A stretch of 64,000 bases of DNA from the NCBI GenBank assembly GCA_036674765.1, contig JARVKI010000050.1:124001-188000 (forward strand), read 5' to 3'. Position numbers and translations under genes: made by a program. Positions within the stretch are counted from its first letter, which is position 1; each line of letters begins with the position of its first letter. The notes under the pieces are model-generated. The model had not been told where the DNA came from. It did not search any database and was given only the letters and a program-made list of their open reading frames with translations. Source of the stretch: Seiridium cupressi (lineage: Eukaryota; Ascomycota; Sordariomycetes; Amphisphaeriales; Sporocadaceae). Positions 1 through 11,310 of the stretch are shown here, one piece after another.

Positions 1-36
1 AAGAACGAAGACACAGCCACTCTAATACGAATGCAG

Positions 37-299
37 TATCCCAATTCATGAGCGAGTTGAGCTCCCAGAGGAACTGATCCCTGATGACTCACGAGTCGAG
101 ATAGACGCTAAGATCACAGCCGGTAAGTCAGACTGCATCGATAGAACAACCAAGCACTCCGTGGGGGTCCTTTGCGGGATTTGGGGGTGTGAGGCATAAA
201 ACTAATTTTGGTTCTTCACTTGCAGGCTACTTCACCACCGGCCATCGAATGACGGAGGATGAGCTCAAGGCTGTCCAGGGCCGCATGTGGGAAGAGTAA
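37..299 (+). CDS. C-terminal end of an unidentified protein (partial)
   Basis: The last two exons of a gene that begins left of the window. Bases 1-36 read as the end of an intron with a CTAAT branch-like site and a CAG acceptor. Exon 37-122 joins exon 226-299 across an intron with a GTAAGT donor and a TGCAG acceptor, and the frame stays open to TAA at 297-299. The visible tail is about 52 residues, acidic and hydrophilic. It contains a VELPEELIPDDSRVEID stretch and ends in KAVQGRMWEE. I do not recognise the family. A soluble, possibly mitochondrial or enzyme tail is only a guess. The splice pattern and clean frame make a real gene end likely. Confidence 0.6.
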
Positions 300-1941
300 G
301 TTTCGCTAGCCATCTGATAAGCCACTTCCAGCCAGGAGTTGGAAGGATGCGGCACACTTTCTAACAGGAACGTAGCATCGACCACTAGACGGCCGTCGTT
401 GAGAGTGACGGCAGCTGTTGGCACACGGGATGACGAGAGAATGATATGGTGCATAGGTATTTGTCGGTGCGTTGTACATGGAATCATGGCTTGACAGGTA
501 GCTTGGACATATAGAAAATACTGAGCAGGCAGCAAAAACACTTTTCGCGATAACGGAAGTCGAAGCCGACGGCTGACCTCGTTAGCTCCATGGTCGGTAA
601 CATGAGATTGTACTGGCCGGTCAGGAACCACCTACCATTTCCGCATCAAGAATTCTGTGATTGGTGTCGCTAGAGTGAAATGTCAGGCCAACTTGCATTT
701 GGGATAACTTGCGGTAAGCAAAGCAAGGAGTGGTGGATTCCTGCGCCAGGAGGGCTGCAGGAGAGGAAGGAAGCAAGCCAGGACGAAAGGGGACGGACGA
801 ATTATAGCTAAATGTCGCAGACGGATGCACGCAACTGCCTGCGTACCACGTCTGCCACGGCTACCACTCTGGTTGAATGTCGCTGGAAACTCGGCAATGT
901 AACTGCTGTTTCACAGGTCCAAGACCAACCAGTCAGCCCATATTGCATTACATCCTTCTCCCCGCTCGCCATCGAGGGCTCCCCACGGCCGAGGAGCAGG
1001 CTGGAGCAGACGTGAGCAGACGTGCTCAAGACAGAAGAACTACTTCCTCCTTCGCTTGCACAAACTGGGTTCCAAAGCGTGAAGTTCTGACCGACTTCAG
1101 GCGCCGAGAAGGCTCTTCGACCACAAGGGACTAAAAGGGCACGAGCTTTGCAGCGTTCCATAGTAGCGGTGGCGACAAGTGTCCATGGCTCCCCGTGGGT
1201 GTATCCAGTCAGCCCTTCTAGAGCATCAACTCGAGGGCCCATCGAACGCGTGTTGTGAAAAAGAATGGAGCTCTCCTGCAGGAGTATAGCAACTTCAGGG
1301 ATGTTGTCAAGAAAAAGAGTTGGGCGCCGCATTAGCAGGGCCGGGGACGGTGTGTGCCTCTACGTACCGGTATTGGCTGCTCTAGACTTTCCTGCTCTAG
1401 TGGACGGGCTCTATTCTGCGGGCGGCTTCCCGACCGCTGTGTTTTGGATCCACCAGACTTGCAGGCGGGACAGTGGACTGGTTGGGCAGCGACTGCAGCG
1501 TCGCTAGCAGAGCCTGGACATAGTGTAATCCATGTATGTACGCCCAAAATCGCACCACCCACCACACAGCAACGTACACGACAGCGCCGACACGCTCTAT
1601 TGGGAACCCGGGCCCCCTCTCCTCCCCCCCCATCTGAGCTGCCATGTGGCACACGTTCTAGTTATCCCCCGGGAGATGTCGCGAAAACGGGTACCGAAAT
1701 GGTGGGCGTAGCCGGTGCCTGGGTGCATCGGACTGTTGTTGGAAGGAGTCCATGCCCTCTTAACCTTGGGGGTGGCAGCCTCGAAAGCAGGGACTCCCCT
1801 CGTCTATGAATTGTGCATCTGTATTCTTCCTTCATACCTTCATAGCTTTGAATGTCGACAGAAACTCCCGCTTACGCATATTTGCTCTCTGTGAGATCGT
1901 TTATCTACCGACCGCCTCTAAAGAAGTAATCAAAACACACA
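300..1941. other. Intergenic region, no gene seen
   Basis: About 1.6 kb without a convincing gene. Several open frames exist on both strands, the longest 174 codons on the minus strand at 808-1332. They overlap one another, lack domains and have no fungal-style splice continuation. A short C-run sits near 1624-1631. The right part is probably the promoter and 5' leader of the small gene starting at 1942. Confidence 0.5.
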
Positions 1942-2416
1942 ATGTCTTCCCCATCGTCAGACTCCCACCGGCTCACGCGGAGAGACTCCTCGCCGAGGGC
2001 GGACAGGAGTAGTAGCCGGAGACGCCCGCGTCTATTGAGAGCCTGTGCTACAGAACCGTCCATTACGACGTCGAGTGCTTGCAAGGGCGTGCTGACAAGT
2101 CCCAATTCGAGCAGGAGGGCAACGGAGCTACTAAGCCGTGTCGCCGTCTCCAATGCTGCAGTGCTGAGCTCGTCACCGAACTCGACGAGGAGTTTCGGCG
2201 CCGCAGATTACGAAAGCTCAGGGTTGACGGAGGCGGAGAAGAGAGAATTGCTGAGAAGTAATAGCAATCCATGTTAGTCTCACCCGAAACATCCTTTGTG
2301 TACCCTGAAGCGTTCATGCTGACCTGGCTCTAGATTCGGCAGGCTATTTCAGCTTTCCAAGTTTTGATACTTGGGATGTGGAACAACAAGAAGACGGAAA
2401 GGAAGGACCACCTTGA
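1942..2416 (+). CDS. Small conserved-looking fungal protein, 132 aa, two exons
   Basis: Exon 1942-2257 joins 2334-2416. The 76-nt intron has a GTAATA donor, a GCTGAC branch site and a CTCTAG acceptor. Without splicing the frame stops at once, at TGT TAG. Spliced, it continues into a tail reading NSAGYFSFPSFDTWD followed by an acidic run. The first two thirds are Ser/Arg-rich and low in complexity. The aromatic G-Y-F-S-F-P-S-F block resembles the end of small uncharacterised proteins I associate with filamentous ascomycetes, but I cannot name a family or function. A disordered protein with one short binding motif is an inference. The start is the first ATG of the frame. Confidence 0.6.
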
Positions 2417-3746
2417 ATCTCCTTGTCATCGAGGAGGTTTGCTCCACTATGCTCGTCGGCTGCGCTTGTTCGTGGCAGATGCAGATTGCACAGTCCATCA
2501 AGCCGGTGCTTTTAAGACATAACCAATGACGACGAACGGTCAAGCCGTGGCGCGTCAACGAAACATAATTCATTGCTGGAGTTCGGGAGTTCTGAAGCAT
2601 TTACACAGCCTTTGGGGGGTTCAACACAGGTATTCGAGCCTGACAGAATCAAGATACCAACATCGACAACCAGTACATAATACAAGGTGGCCAGAAGCTG
2701 CCACACGCTCGCCGAAGCACGGATAGTTAATCGTGGAATGATAATAGTATCGTCTGGGAGAGGGATGGGGGGGGCGGAAGGGCTCAGTGTCCCCTTACAT
2801 TTGAAAATCCAGAAGGAGGCAGGTCGCAGGAGATGAGAAGGAAGGAAGCTGAACATCAAGACATCCAATCTCTGGTCTACGACGCCGAGATATGATCTCG
2901 CGATATGCCCGCCGATTGCAATGCGACTACGTAGAATACCATACCGACCGCTTGTAGATCAATATCTAAGAGAGATAACACCATACAATAAAGATTAAAC
3001 TCACAGATATTTGATACTATTACTTGCCATAAGCGCCTTGTGAATCCGTAGAGAACGACACAGCATCAAGCATATTCTGCAAGGACAAGAATTAGTTTGC
3101 AGTAGAGAAGGTTTCCAGCTATTCATAATTTGACGTCACCAATCGCACTTGATAACTCAAGCGCGTGGACAGGACAGTCGTATTTGCAAGCTGGGGCCAT
3201 CTACGCATTGCATCAGATATTGGCGTAAACATGGGTGCAATTCCGAATGGCAACGGAAGTTTATATACTGCCAGGTTGCCAGGTTACAAGGTTATTGTAG
3301 ATCTAAATGAGCCGCAGCCGATGATCCGAGACCAAAAGAGCTGTACTGGTCTCTGCGATCGACAGAGAAGTCATGCTATGTATGTGGCATGGGACTGCAG
3401 ATCTTCAATGCCGCTGCAAACCCAGATATGAGAGCGAAAGGGATTGCTGTTCTCTGGTGGACAGCTGGCAGAGGGCTGGCAGATCCTGGCACCGGTGCTT
3501 CAGACCATTTCGGCGCTAGAGAAAACTCTCAACCAGCTGCAAGCGGTTAAACCCCGGCTCTGACCAATCCAGAGGAATTCACCTAGCCCAGCCCACACAG
3601 CGCCCGCCCCAAGAAAATTCACAATTTCGACCCGGCCTTGAGATTTGATTGACCCTCTTCGAAAAGTCAACCACCAAACCACCGCCTTTCCTCAACCCAA
3701 CTCGAACTTTTCCAGACATTGCGCGGCTGATCGACTGCTCGCAATC
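2417..3746. other. Intergenic region, upstream of the eS1 gene
   Basis: No gene is supported here. The open frames at 2512-2868 (minus) and 3165-3431 (plus) have no recognisable features. The region holds the probable promoter of the ribosomal protein gene, including TGACGTCA at 3131-3138 followed directly by a CCAAT at 3139-3143. A C-rich, G-poor leader of about 100 nt precedes the ATG at 3747, as in many highly expressed fungal genes. Confidence 0.5.
3131..3143. promoter_or_regulatory. CRE-type palindrome abutting a CCAAT box
   Basis: TGACGTCA (3131-3138), the consensus site for CREB/ATF-type bZIP factors, is followed immediately by CCAAT, the site of the HAP/CBC complex. The composite lies about 610 bp upstream of the eS1 start codon. 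The match is exact, but an 8-mer plus a 5-mer can occur by chance in 64 kb, so function is inferred from position only. Confidence 0.3.
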
Positions 3747-4920
3747 ATGGCTGTTGGAAAGTGAGTACACGAATCATTTCAGCACAGCACTGCACTGCAC
3801 ATCGAGGGAATAGCATCACGATGCCGTCTGCCGATTTCGCGACCTCGGAAAGCATGGGCGCGACCACACTTTCGAGATTCCCGAATCGCAACGTCCACAC
3901 CCCGTTCATCCTCATGGCTATGTTATGGAAGGGACCGTGAGGCTAATTTCTGGCATCGAACAGGAACAAGAGATTGTCTAAGGGCAAGAAGGGTCTCAAG
4001 AAGAAGACCCAGGACCCCTTCGCCCGCAAGGATTGGTTCTCCCTGAAGGTGCGTACAAGCAAATTGGCATAGTCCCGCCAGAAGTCTGCTCAGAACTGCA
4101 TTGGCTCACAATTTTATACAGGCCCCGGCGCCGTTCAACATTCGAGAGTATGGCTGCCCCCGTGACCCACGATATGATAGCCTCCCGGATTTGACCTAAC
4201 GATGCATTATAGTGTCGGCAAGACCCTCGTCAACAGAACCACCGGTCTCAAGAACGCCAACGATGCTCTGAAGGGCCGTATCGTCGAGGTCTCCCTCGCC
4301 GATCTCCAGAAGGATGAGGATCACGCTTTCCGCAAGATCAAGCTCCGAGTCGACGAGGTCCAGGGCAAGAACTGCCTGACCAACTTCCACGGTCTTGACT
4401 TCACCTCGGACAAGCTCCGCTCGCTCGTCCGCAAGTGGCAGTCCCTGATCGAGGCCAACGTCACCATCAAGACCACCGACGACTACCTCCTCCGCCTCTT
4501 CGCCATCGCTTTCACCAAGCGCCGCCCCAACCAGATCCGCAAGACCACCTACGCTGCATCATCTCAAATTCGTGCCATCCGCAAGAAGATGACCGAGATC
4601 ATCCAGCGCGAGGCTGCTAGCTGCACCCTCCAGCAACTGGTCTCCAAGCTCATCCCCGAGGTTATCGGCCGTGAGATTGAGAAGGCTACCCAGGGTATCT
4701 ACCCTCTCCAGAACGTACGTATACCTCCGAAGCGCATCCAATTCCAATGATGAATTTTGCTGACATAGGCATCTAGGTTCACATCCGCAAGGTCAAGCTC
4801 CTGAAGTCGCCCAAGTTCGACCTGGGTGGTCTCCTGGCCCTGCACGGCGAGTCGACTACGAACGAGGATGGCCAGAAGGTTGAGCGGGAGTTCAAGGAGC
4901 GGGTGCTCGAGGAGGTCTAA
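3747..4920 (+). CDS. RPS1: 40S ribosomal protein eS1 (S3a family), 256 aa
   Basis: Structural protein of the small ribosomal subunit, near the mRNA exit site and acting in the cytosol. Five exons: 3747-3760, 3964-4048, 4122-4147, 4213-4714 and 4777-4920. The first exon is only 14 nt and the third only 26 nt. All junctions are GT-AG and keep frame. The protein starts [19 protein letters not shown] and carries the family blocks [29 protein letters not shown] and [13 protein letters not shown]. It ends in an acidic [11 protein letters not shown] tail. Its 256 residues match the usual length. Identity is nearly certain. Introns clustered at the 5' end are typical of fungal ribosomal protein genes. 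I looked for snoRNA boxes in the 203-nt first intron and saw no clear C/D pair. Confidence 0.97.
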
Positions 4921-5914
4921 ATGTGACGTGAGAATGAGTACTCTGGACATGGAACGGCGTGTGGTTTTCCCGCAATGGCATATTAGGTCTCAGTTCTGCT
5001 TGCATTTGGCGTGGCTATGGGTAAGCCGCGGAATTTAAAGCGGCGTCTCATGAAGAGATAAAATGGGAATGTCTGCTTGATGAGATAATGAACCTTTGGC
5101 CTGACGGTGAATGCGATATGTTGTGGTCGTCATGTTATTCCTGTTTCCATCTTGGATAGAACCCAAGACAGTTAGTAAGGCCACAGTGCCGTGAACGCAG
5201 TAGATGACAAGAAGTTAATGGCACCCAAAAACAAAATGCTGCAACGCCCTGCATGTAACCGTCAAGAATGGCATGCTAATGCATTGACTCGGTCGAGCCA
5301 AAAGTGATGACGGTTTCCACCATAATGATGGATGCAGATATTGTGGCCAATCACATGAGAGCAAATGCTACACCATGTCCGGGCCTGCACGTGTCGTCTT
5401 GCCAGCATTGTAATCCTTAATCATTGATTTTGTTTGCTAAACAGATTTTGGAGGAGGACCGAATCCCTATAAGCCGTATCCAAGTTTGAGGTTACGAGTC
5501 CAATACCTTGTGGCGTAAGAAAAGTCGTAAAGGAAGTCATTTCACAGAATACTGCACCGCTATCAAGGCATCCAGGCCGAAGCAACCGCGCCCCACGGCA
5601 GGGCTAAGAACTGGATTTCATCAATACTTTGAGGTGTGTTTGAACGGTCCATGCCGAATGAATGCATGTCTCAAGCGGCGATGGGCACTCTCGCTTAATT
5701 CTGTTCTTTCAAGTTGCTAGAAGACCGATTAATGCCTGGAAGTCAACGACTCTCCCCGTGATCTAGACATACCTAAAGCCGAACCGTGCAACCCGACGCA
5801 ATCAAGACACCAACAACCTATTCTCATCCTACTCATCTACCTCGACCCCTGAATTGTTAAGCATCTTCCAGGCGCTTTTCTCCTGGGGCCTATTTCCCAC
5901 AACACTATTCAATC
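4921..5914. other. Intergenic region between eS1 and Rab18-type genes
   Basis: About 1 kb holding the eS1 3' end and the Rab gene promoter. A 70-codon open frame at 5508-5720 has no feature worth annotating. The last 120 nt before 5915 are C/T-rich with few G, a likely transcribed leader. Nothing else is seen. Confidence 0.5.
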
Positions 5915-6823
5915 ATGGCATCAGACGATGCACTGCCAGTCCTCAAGGTCCTTATCATCGGTCCCTCTGGTGCAGGCAAGAGCGCTTGTGAGTGGATGCC
6001 TCCGTCCTTGTTTAGAAGCGATGGAGAAATCCACGACACTCAAAACGCGGTCTGCAAGCACGTACTGACGATACCATGACAGTGTTAATGAGGTACTGTG
6101 AGGATACGTTCGACCCTGAGTCATCCACAGCGACCATCGGCATAGATTTCAAGGTAGGTTACCCATAGGGGCGACACCGTCCGGAATCACAGCGCTGAGC
6201 AGAGGTTGACCCCTGAGCCACAATTATAGACCAAGAAACTATCTGTTCGAGGCCAGGCATACAGACTGAATGTTTTTGACACAGTGAGTTTTCCCTCCCT
6301 ATTCAGCTCATGTTCTAGTGATCTCACATGACATAAGGCCGGCCAAGAACGTTTCCGCACATTATCAACTAGCTACTATAGAGGTGCGCATGGCGTGATC
6401 ATCGTCTACGATATTTCGAGCAGATCCAGCTTTGTGAGCATGGAGAAGTGGATAGAAGAGGCCAGAAATAATGCCAACCCGAACGCTGTACTTTGCATCG
6501 TACGCTACCCGGTGCTCTCCGCCGTCTTCTCCTTTGGCTCAGGACCAAGCTGACTTGACAACTAGGTTGGCAGCAAACTTGATAAAGTCGCTGCCGGGGG
6601 CCGCGCAGTCTCGTATGAGGAAGGCAAAGCGTTCGCAGAGGCCCAAGAAGCAGGGTTTTGCGAGGTCAGCTCCAAGACACGTGAGAACGTGCGCCGACCT
6701 TTCATCGAGGTGGTAGATCGCATTGTCCAGAAGCCCGAGTTGCTGAAGCCTCCGAATGCGAACAGTGGCACTCTGAGCATCGGCAACATTGGGTCCGATT
6801 ACTCCTCAGCTTGCCCATGCTAG
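5915..6823 (+). CDS. Rab-family small GTPase, Rab18-like, 205 aa
   Basis: Membrane-traffic GTPase. The closest fit from memory is Rab18, linked to ER-lipid droplet and ER-Golgi contacts. Five exons: 5915-5987, 6083-6153, 6230-6283, 6338-6499 and 6566-6823. The P-loop is GPSGAGKS (residues 16-23). Switch I has [16 protein letters not shown], switch II has DTAGQERF (65-72), and SSYYRG-like and SSK motifs follow. The protein ends in CPC, a CXC signal for double geranylgeranylation. One oddity is that the base-specificity NKxD motif reads SKLD (123-126). The TFDPE start of switch I favours Rab18 over Rab1/8. The gene is convergent with the hydrolase gene, with 189 nt between stop codons. Confidence 0.92.
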
Positions 6824-7012
6824 CCGTTCATAGCTCAGATGATGGTAGTAAAACCGATCATGGCTGGTACATGAAGAAACACGATGTTGGCATTGTGTAC
6901 ATTTTGGTATTTCTCGCGGTTGATATCCCTGTGCTTGCGCGAGCGTCTATCTTTCTATGTCTATTGTTGGGTATCTTTATGCAGAATGCGCTATCCGTAC
7001 CTTTATGTCTCT

Positions 7013-7976
7013 CTACTCCTCGCGCGTCAGGAACTCGATCACGGCTGCAGCTCCACATTAGTGACTTCTCTCCCTCGTTGCACGATATTATCGACTCACC
7101 TTTCAAGAAGGGCTCCGGACATTCCGAGATAACCCAATGCCCGGCATCAATATCCACCATCTGAAACTTTGGGAAGAACCTTCCAATAAGTGGTATCACT
7201 TCATCGGGAACGTACTTGCTCTTTGTTCCTCTCACAAACAGCGCCGGCTTCTCGAACCGCACCTTCTCCGGGTCCTTAAAGGGGAAGTCTCCCATGTTGT
7301 CCAGCTCCTTGGCAATGATGCTCAACGGCACGCGGAACTTCTGCGTCTTTTCGCCCTGTGGTCTATGCAAGTTGCCCAGCAAGAACTGCCTGATCGGCAG
7401 CTCCTTCTCGTATTCCGCTAGAATCTTATCGGCCTCGCTCTGTTTTGTGACACCGGCCGCCTCGATCCGCTTCATGCCCTGAATGTACTTGCCAAAGTCG
7501 CTTGCCAGCACAGCGTCTAGGGGGGCATTGTCGACGCTGACGATGTCCTTCACCAGCGCCGGCTCCGCAAGCGCGAGCGTCATGGCGCACTTGGCGCCCA
7601 TGCTGTGTCCGACGAGCGTCGGGCTCTCGAGCTTGTGGGTAGCGATGAAGTGGGCCACGTCGTCGGACATGGCGCTGTAGTTGTGCACGGGGTCGTGCGG
7701 CGACTCGCCGTGGTTCCGCAGGTCCAGCGTGTAGACGTGGCGGCCCAGGTCGCGCGCGAGCACCTTGGAGACCGACCGGTTGTTCTTGCGGCTGCCGAAC
7801 AGGCCGTGCATGAAGAGGATCGGGGACGATGTCGGCGAGTGCGTCTCCTTGCCCTCGGGCGGAGCGTGGTGGTCGAAGGCGAGGGGGACGCGGCTCGTCG
7901 TCGAGTATGCGCGCACCGAGGATAGCCGGCGCAGCACGCGCATGGTCTGGAGGGCCCGGGACGGCGCCATGGGCAT
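7013..7976 (-). CDS. Mitochondrial alpha/beta hydrolase, ABHD11/Imo32 type, 302 aa
   Basis: Exon 7100-7976 joins a 32-nt last exon 7013-7044 across a 55-nt intron (GTGAGT donor, CACTAAT branch, CTGCAG acceptor). Unspliced, the frame runs on into unrelated sequence, so this splice gives the natural end KAVIEFLTREE. The N-terminus is rich in Arg/Ser and reads VLRRLSSVRAYSTTSR, a matrix-targeting presequence. The fold motifs are HGLFGSRKNNRSVSK, a nucleophile elbow GHSMGA (Ser125), a probable Asp258 and DAGHWV (His280). HGLFGS..NNRS is characteristic of the ABHD11 family, which protects or processes mitochondrial lipoylated or acyl intermediates. The start could be the ATG at 7976 or the one two codons later at 7970. 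The longer open frame to 8063 lacks a presequence-like start and is not used. Confidence 0.9.
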
Positions 7977-9172
7977 GAGCCGAGATGGCTTTATTGATGA
8001 CTTTACTGTTTGCGGTTCAACAGGACTAATCAAGAGAGTGCCAAAGACGGCAGTATTATACAATGGGGTGCTGCGTTTTGAGGCTATCGCGAGTTTTCAA
8101 AAATCCCACTTTGGGAAAATTTCCGGTTCAGGGCGCGACTACGGAGCGCTTGAGCGCTAGGCCCACCGACGTCATAGCGCTATCCCTGTCTGAGTATACA
8201 TGTAGTCTTTGGGCGCCTCGACCTCGACGAGGAAATATTAGATATTATTATGAAAGAATGGCCAATGGCCACGATCAGCATAAAATTCTGAGAAACTGAT
8301 GCTTGACTGATGAATAGATCTGAGGTATATATTGTTTACCTTTCTCCGCAATGGAGATTAATGAACCTAATTGTCTATACTAAATCAGTCGTGGTGTCTC
8401 CATTATGTGTACAGTTTCGTGCGGTCGTTTAAAGGTTGACAGTCAACCCTTTTCTGACCGGCGCAGATATTATTCAGATAGGAAACCCACAGAGGCATGC
8501 CTTAGACAGACAAATATATACGTCAACTCTAGTGTCCATTCTCGTATTGGTCTCATTTATCTTATCGTGCTGAAGATGGGCCTTGGCCCAACAGACTTGC
8601 CCGAGCGAAAGCCGGGCGTACTCAAATTTATGATCTCAGGTTTTGACCACGCTATACTTGAGGCGCAAGAACGTCGCTTGGGATTCTAATGTGGTTGAAC
8701 TGGCTCTTCTTTCTTATGTTAAAGAGGAGAGATTGATGATTTGAAAGCCCTAGACAGTGGCAACGAACGCGACGCGATTAGATCTACAGAAATAGAAAAA
8801 GACATCCAAGTGTATAAGAACTATCAGCCTTCGTAGAAATTTACTTCAGACGCATCACACCGAATATGGCGCTGTGAGATTGGCCAGTACGGGTTTAGGT
8901 CCATGCCGCTGACAGAGGCTGAGCCACAGTCCACGCAAACCAGTAGCTGGCGGCACTGTTACTACGCCAAATCGCCACGAATGACTTACGTACCCTCGAT
9001 CCTCGGGGTTCTGGGCCTGTTCTAGTGTATATCCTTTGTGCTGGTTTCAACTTGATAGTCATATAAGCTTATTTGAGAACCTCGTTCGCCATGGCTTATT
9101 TAGTGTATTATCGACGACTGTTGTGCTCTTCAATGCCTCACAAGCCCGCCAGCATGATCCCAGCCATTTCAC
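7977..9172. other. Intergenic region between divergent genes
   Basis: About 1.2 kb between the hydrolase (minus) and the HET gene (plus), probably holding both promoters. A near-perfect CRE (CGACGTCA) lies at 8167-8174. No open frame here has domain features, splice continuation or plausible codon structure. AT content rises from 8200 to 8900. Confidence 0.5.
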
Positions 9173-11310
9173 ATGAAGACAGCACTCGAAGAAGCAGTCG
9201 ACCTTTACAAGACTCAGTTGGCTTTTGCGGATCTTGATCCTTCCTGGATTGATATTGAGACTCTTAAGGACTGGTTGTGGACGTGCGACCATAACCATGG
9301 AGGCCCATGCCGGGAGGCATTGGCCCCGGACGACAAGGTTGAGACACGGCCACAATGGCTGGTCGATATCCGGAGGAGATGTCTTGTTCCGGCTGGTCCA
9401 GATGACCAGTATGCCGCCTTGAGCTACGTCTGGGGCAATGTGTGCGTCACGCAGACAACGACTTCAAACCTGCACACCTTTCTCGAGCCAGGGTCTCTCT
9501 CATCCCCTCAGGTCAAGCTTCCCAGAACGATAAGCCACGCCATAGGCCTTCTAGATCTTCTGGAAATTCGCTTTCTCTGGGTCGATGCCCTTTGCATTGT
9601 GCAAGATGACGCAGCGATCAAGCAGAAACAGATCCATGCTATGGCGTGGATCTACGCGAACGCATATGTCACGATAATCGCTGCAGACGGCTGGGACGCG
9701 GAGCATGGTCTACGTGGAATTCAAGGCGTCACCGAATCGCGATATCTCAACAAAGACACGGCGAAGGGCGTCGATAAATCGTTGAAGGCTCAAGCAGCAA
9801 AGTGGTATTCACGAGGCTGGACTTACCAGGAAATGATCTTCTCAAAAAGGAGAATCATGTTTCATAACCAGACGTAAGCAACTTCTGGATTAGTTTGTTT
9901 CCTCTGTGACTTGTTTAGGGGTGACTACTTTCTGGTTGAGCACTTCTGCTCTTGAACCGTGAACTTGAACTCCCATAGTTCCCCGGCCACATTCAGAGAA
10001 GAATCACTAACCGCAGATGTTGTAGTGTATTGTGGGAATGTCCACGGGCATCGTGGAATGAGAGCTTCTTGAATAGCGTTTTCAAGATCCATCAGACGCC
10101 AGTGCAGCCAAAGATCACCGCGTGGCCTGATATTCGTCAGTACATGGCTACTGTACGAGACTACAACATGAGAGAGTTCACCGACCCGCAAGAGGCCCTG
10201 AATGCGATTTCAAGCCTCCTTGCTGTATGGAAATACTCTTACGACGGAGGATTTATTTCTGGTCTGCCACAAATGTTTTTCCTCGAGACGCTCCTCTGGC
10301 AGCCGGAAGAACCGCTGAAGAGGCGAGTGAAAAAAGATGAGCAGGATTACAAACACCCATTACCGAGTTGGTCTTGGGCTGGCTGGGAAGGCGCTGTCGA
10401 CATCAAGTCTTGGGAAGCGCACTATAGTCATCTTCACATTTTACCCCATCCTCGCAAAGACCAATATGTCTGGCAAGTCAAGCATACCGTGCAATGGCAC
10501 TGTTTCGATGCTTTAGGAGCAATGTCAAGAATTCGGCCCTCGTCTTTGGACTATAGACCGAAGAAACTATTCACCTACGATATTCCCGAGGGTTGGGAGT
10601 TGCGCAACCACTGGCCGCGACACTCTTCATCATATGGACACGCACGGCTCGACGGCCTAGAGTCGCGGTATCCGATACCCCTCTTCCGCCAGCCTGGTGG
10701 TGTCGTATCCTCGGGTTTGTTGTATGGAAAGACTAGGCGAGGATTCTTCGAATCAAATTGGGAGCGGCCACGGAACGTTTGTCCATCGACCATCTGCGAC
10801 GAGATACTGCTACTGGATAAGCAGGGCAGCAGCATGGGCGTCCTGAGACTAAACACAGCCTCCTTCTACGTATGTACCTTCGTGGGGTCCCTTCTTACCT
10901 CTCTACTCGCAGCAGCCGTTTCATACTTTGCAGAAAATATCCACAAGGCTAATCAATCACTTGGCTTGATATAGACATCAACCAAATGGTACTACAATCC
11001 GACCCACATTAGCCGGAAGTACATCAACCGGCCCGTGGAAGATGAGACATTCGAAATGGTGGAAATCGCCCAAGGCACTGTGTTAGGAGACGAGACTGTG
11101 AATTGCTGGGGGGATTTTGGGTTCAAGCTGACAGAGATGCCGGAGGTTCCTATTCCCATGAAGACATACTCACAACCCGAGAAAGGAATCGTGTACGTAA
11201 TGTGGATTAAATGGAAGGATGGAATTGCTTATCGCCATGGCCTAGGAAGGGTATTAAAGACGGCGTGGCAACGCGATGCTACCGAGGAGATAGATCTTAT
11301 CCTTGGGTAA
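9173..11310 (+). CDS. HET-domain (heterokaryon incompatibility) protein, 629 aa
   Basis: Three exons: 9173-9873, 10017-10869 and 10975-11310, with GTAAGC/GCAG and GTATGT/ATAG junctions that keep frame. The HET domain occupies about residues 77-225: YAALSYVWG (80-88), LPRTISHAIGLLDLL, LWVDALCIVQDD (135-146), IYANAYVTIIAADG and RGWTYQE (214-220). The following W-E-C-P block is also usual. HET proteins trigger non-self recognition and programmed cell death between incompatible hyphae. Most genomic copies have no tested role. The C-terminal 400 residues are Trp/His-rich and hydrophilic, with no NACHT, ankyrin or WD repeats visible. The start is the first ATG giving the family N-terminal pattern, and a short upstream exon cannot be excluded. 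Confidence 0.9.

Noticed and set aside
808..1332. 174-codon minus-strand open frame
   Set aside because: No signal peptide, domain or composition typical of a protein; overlapped by plus-strand frames of similar quality.
3761..3963. snoRNA inside the first eS1 intron
   Set aside because: Ribosomal protein introns often host snoRNAs, but I saw no C box with a matching D box in this intron.
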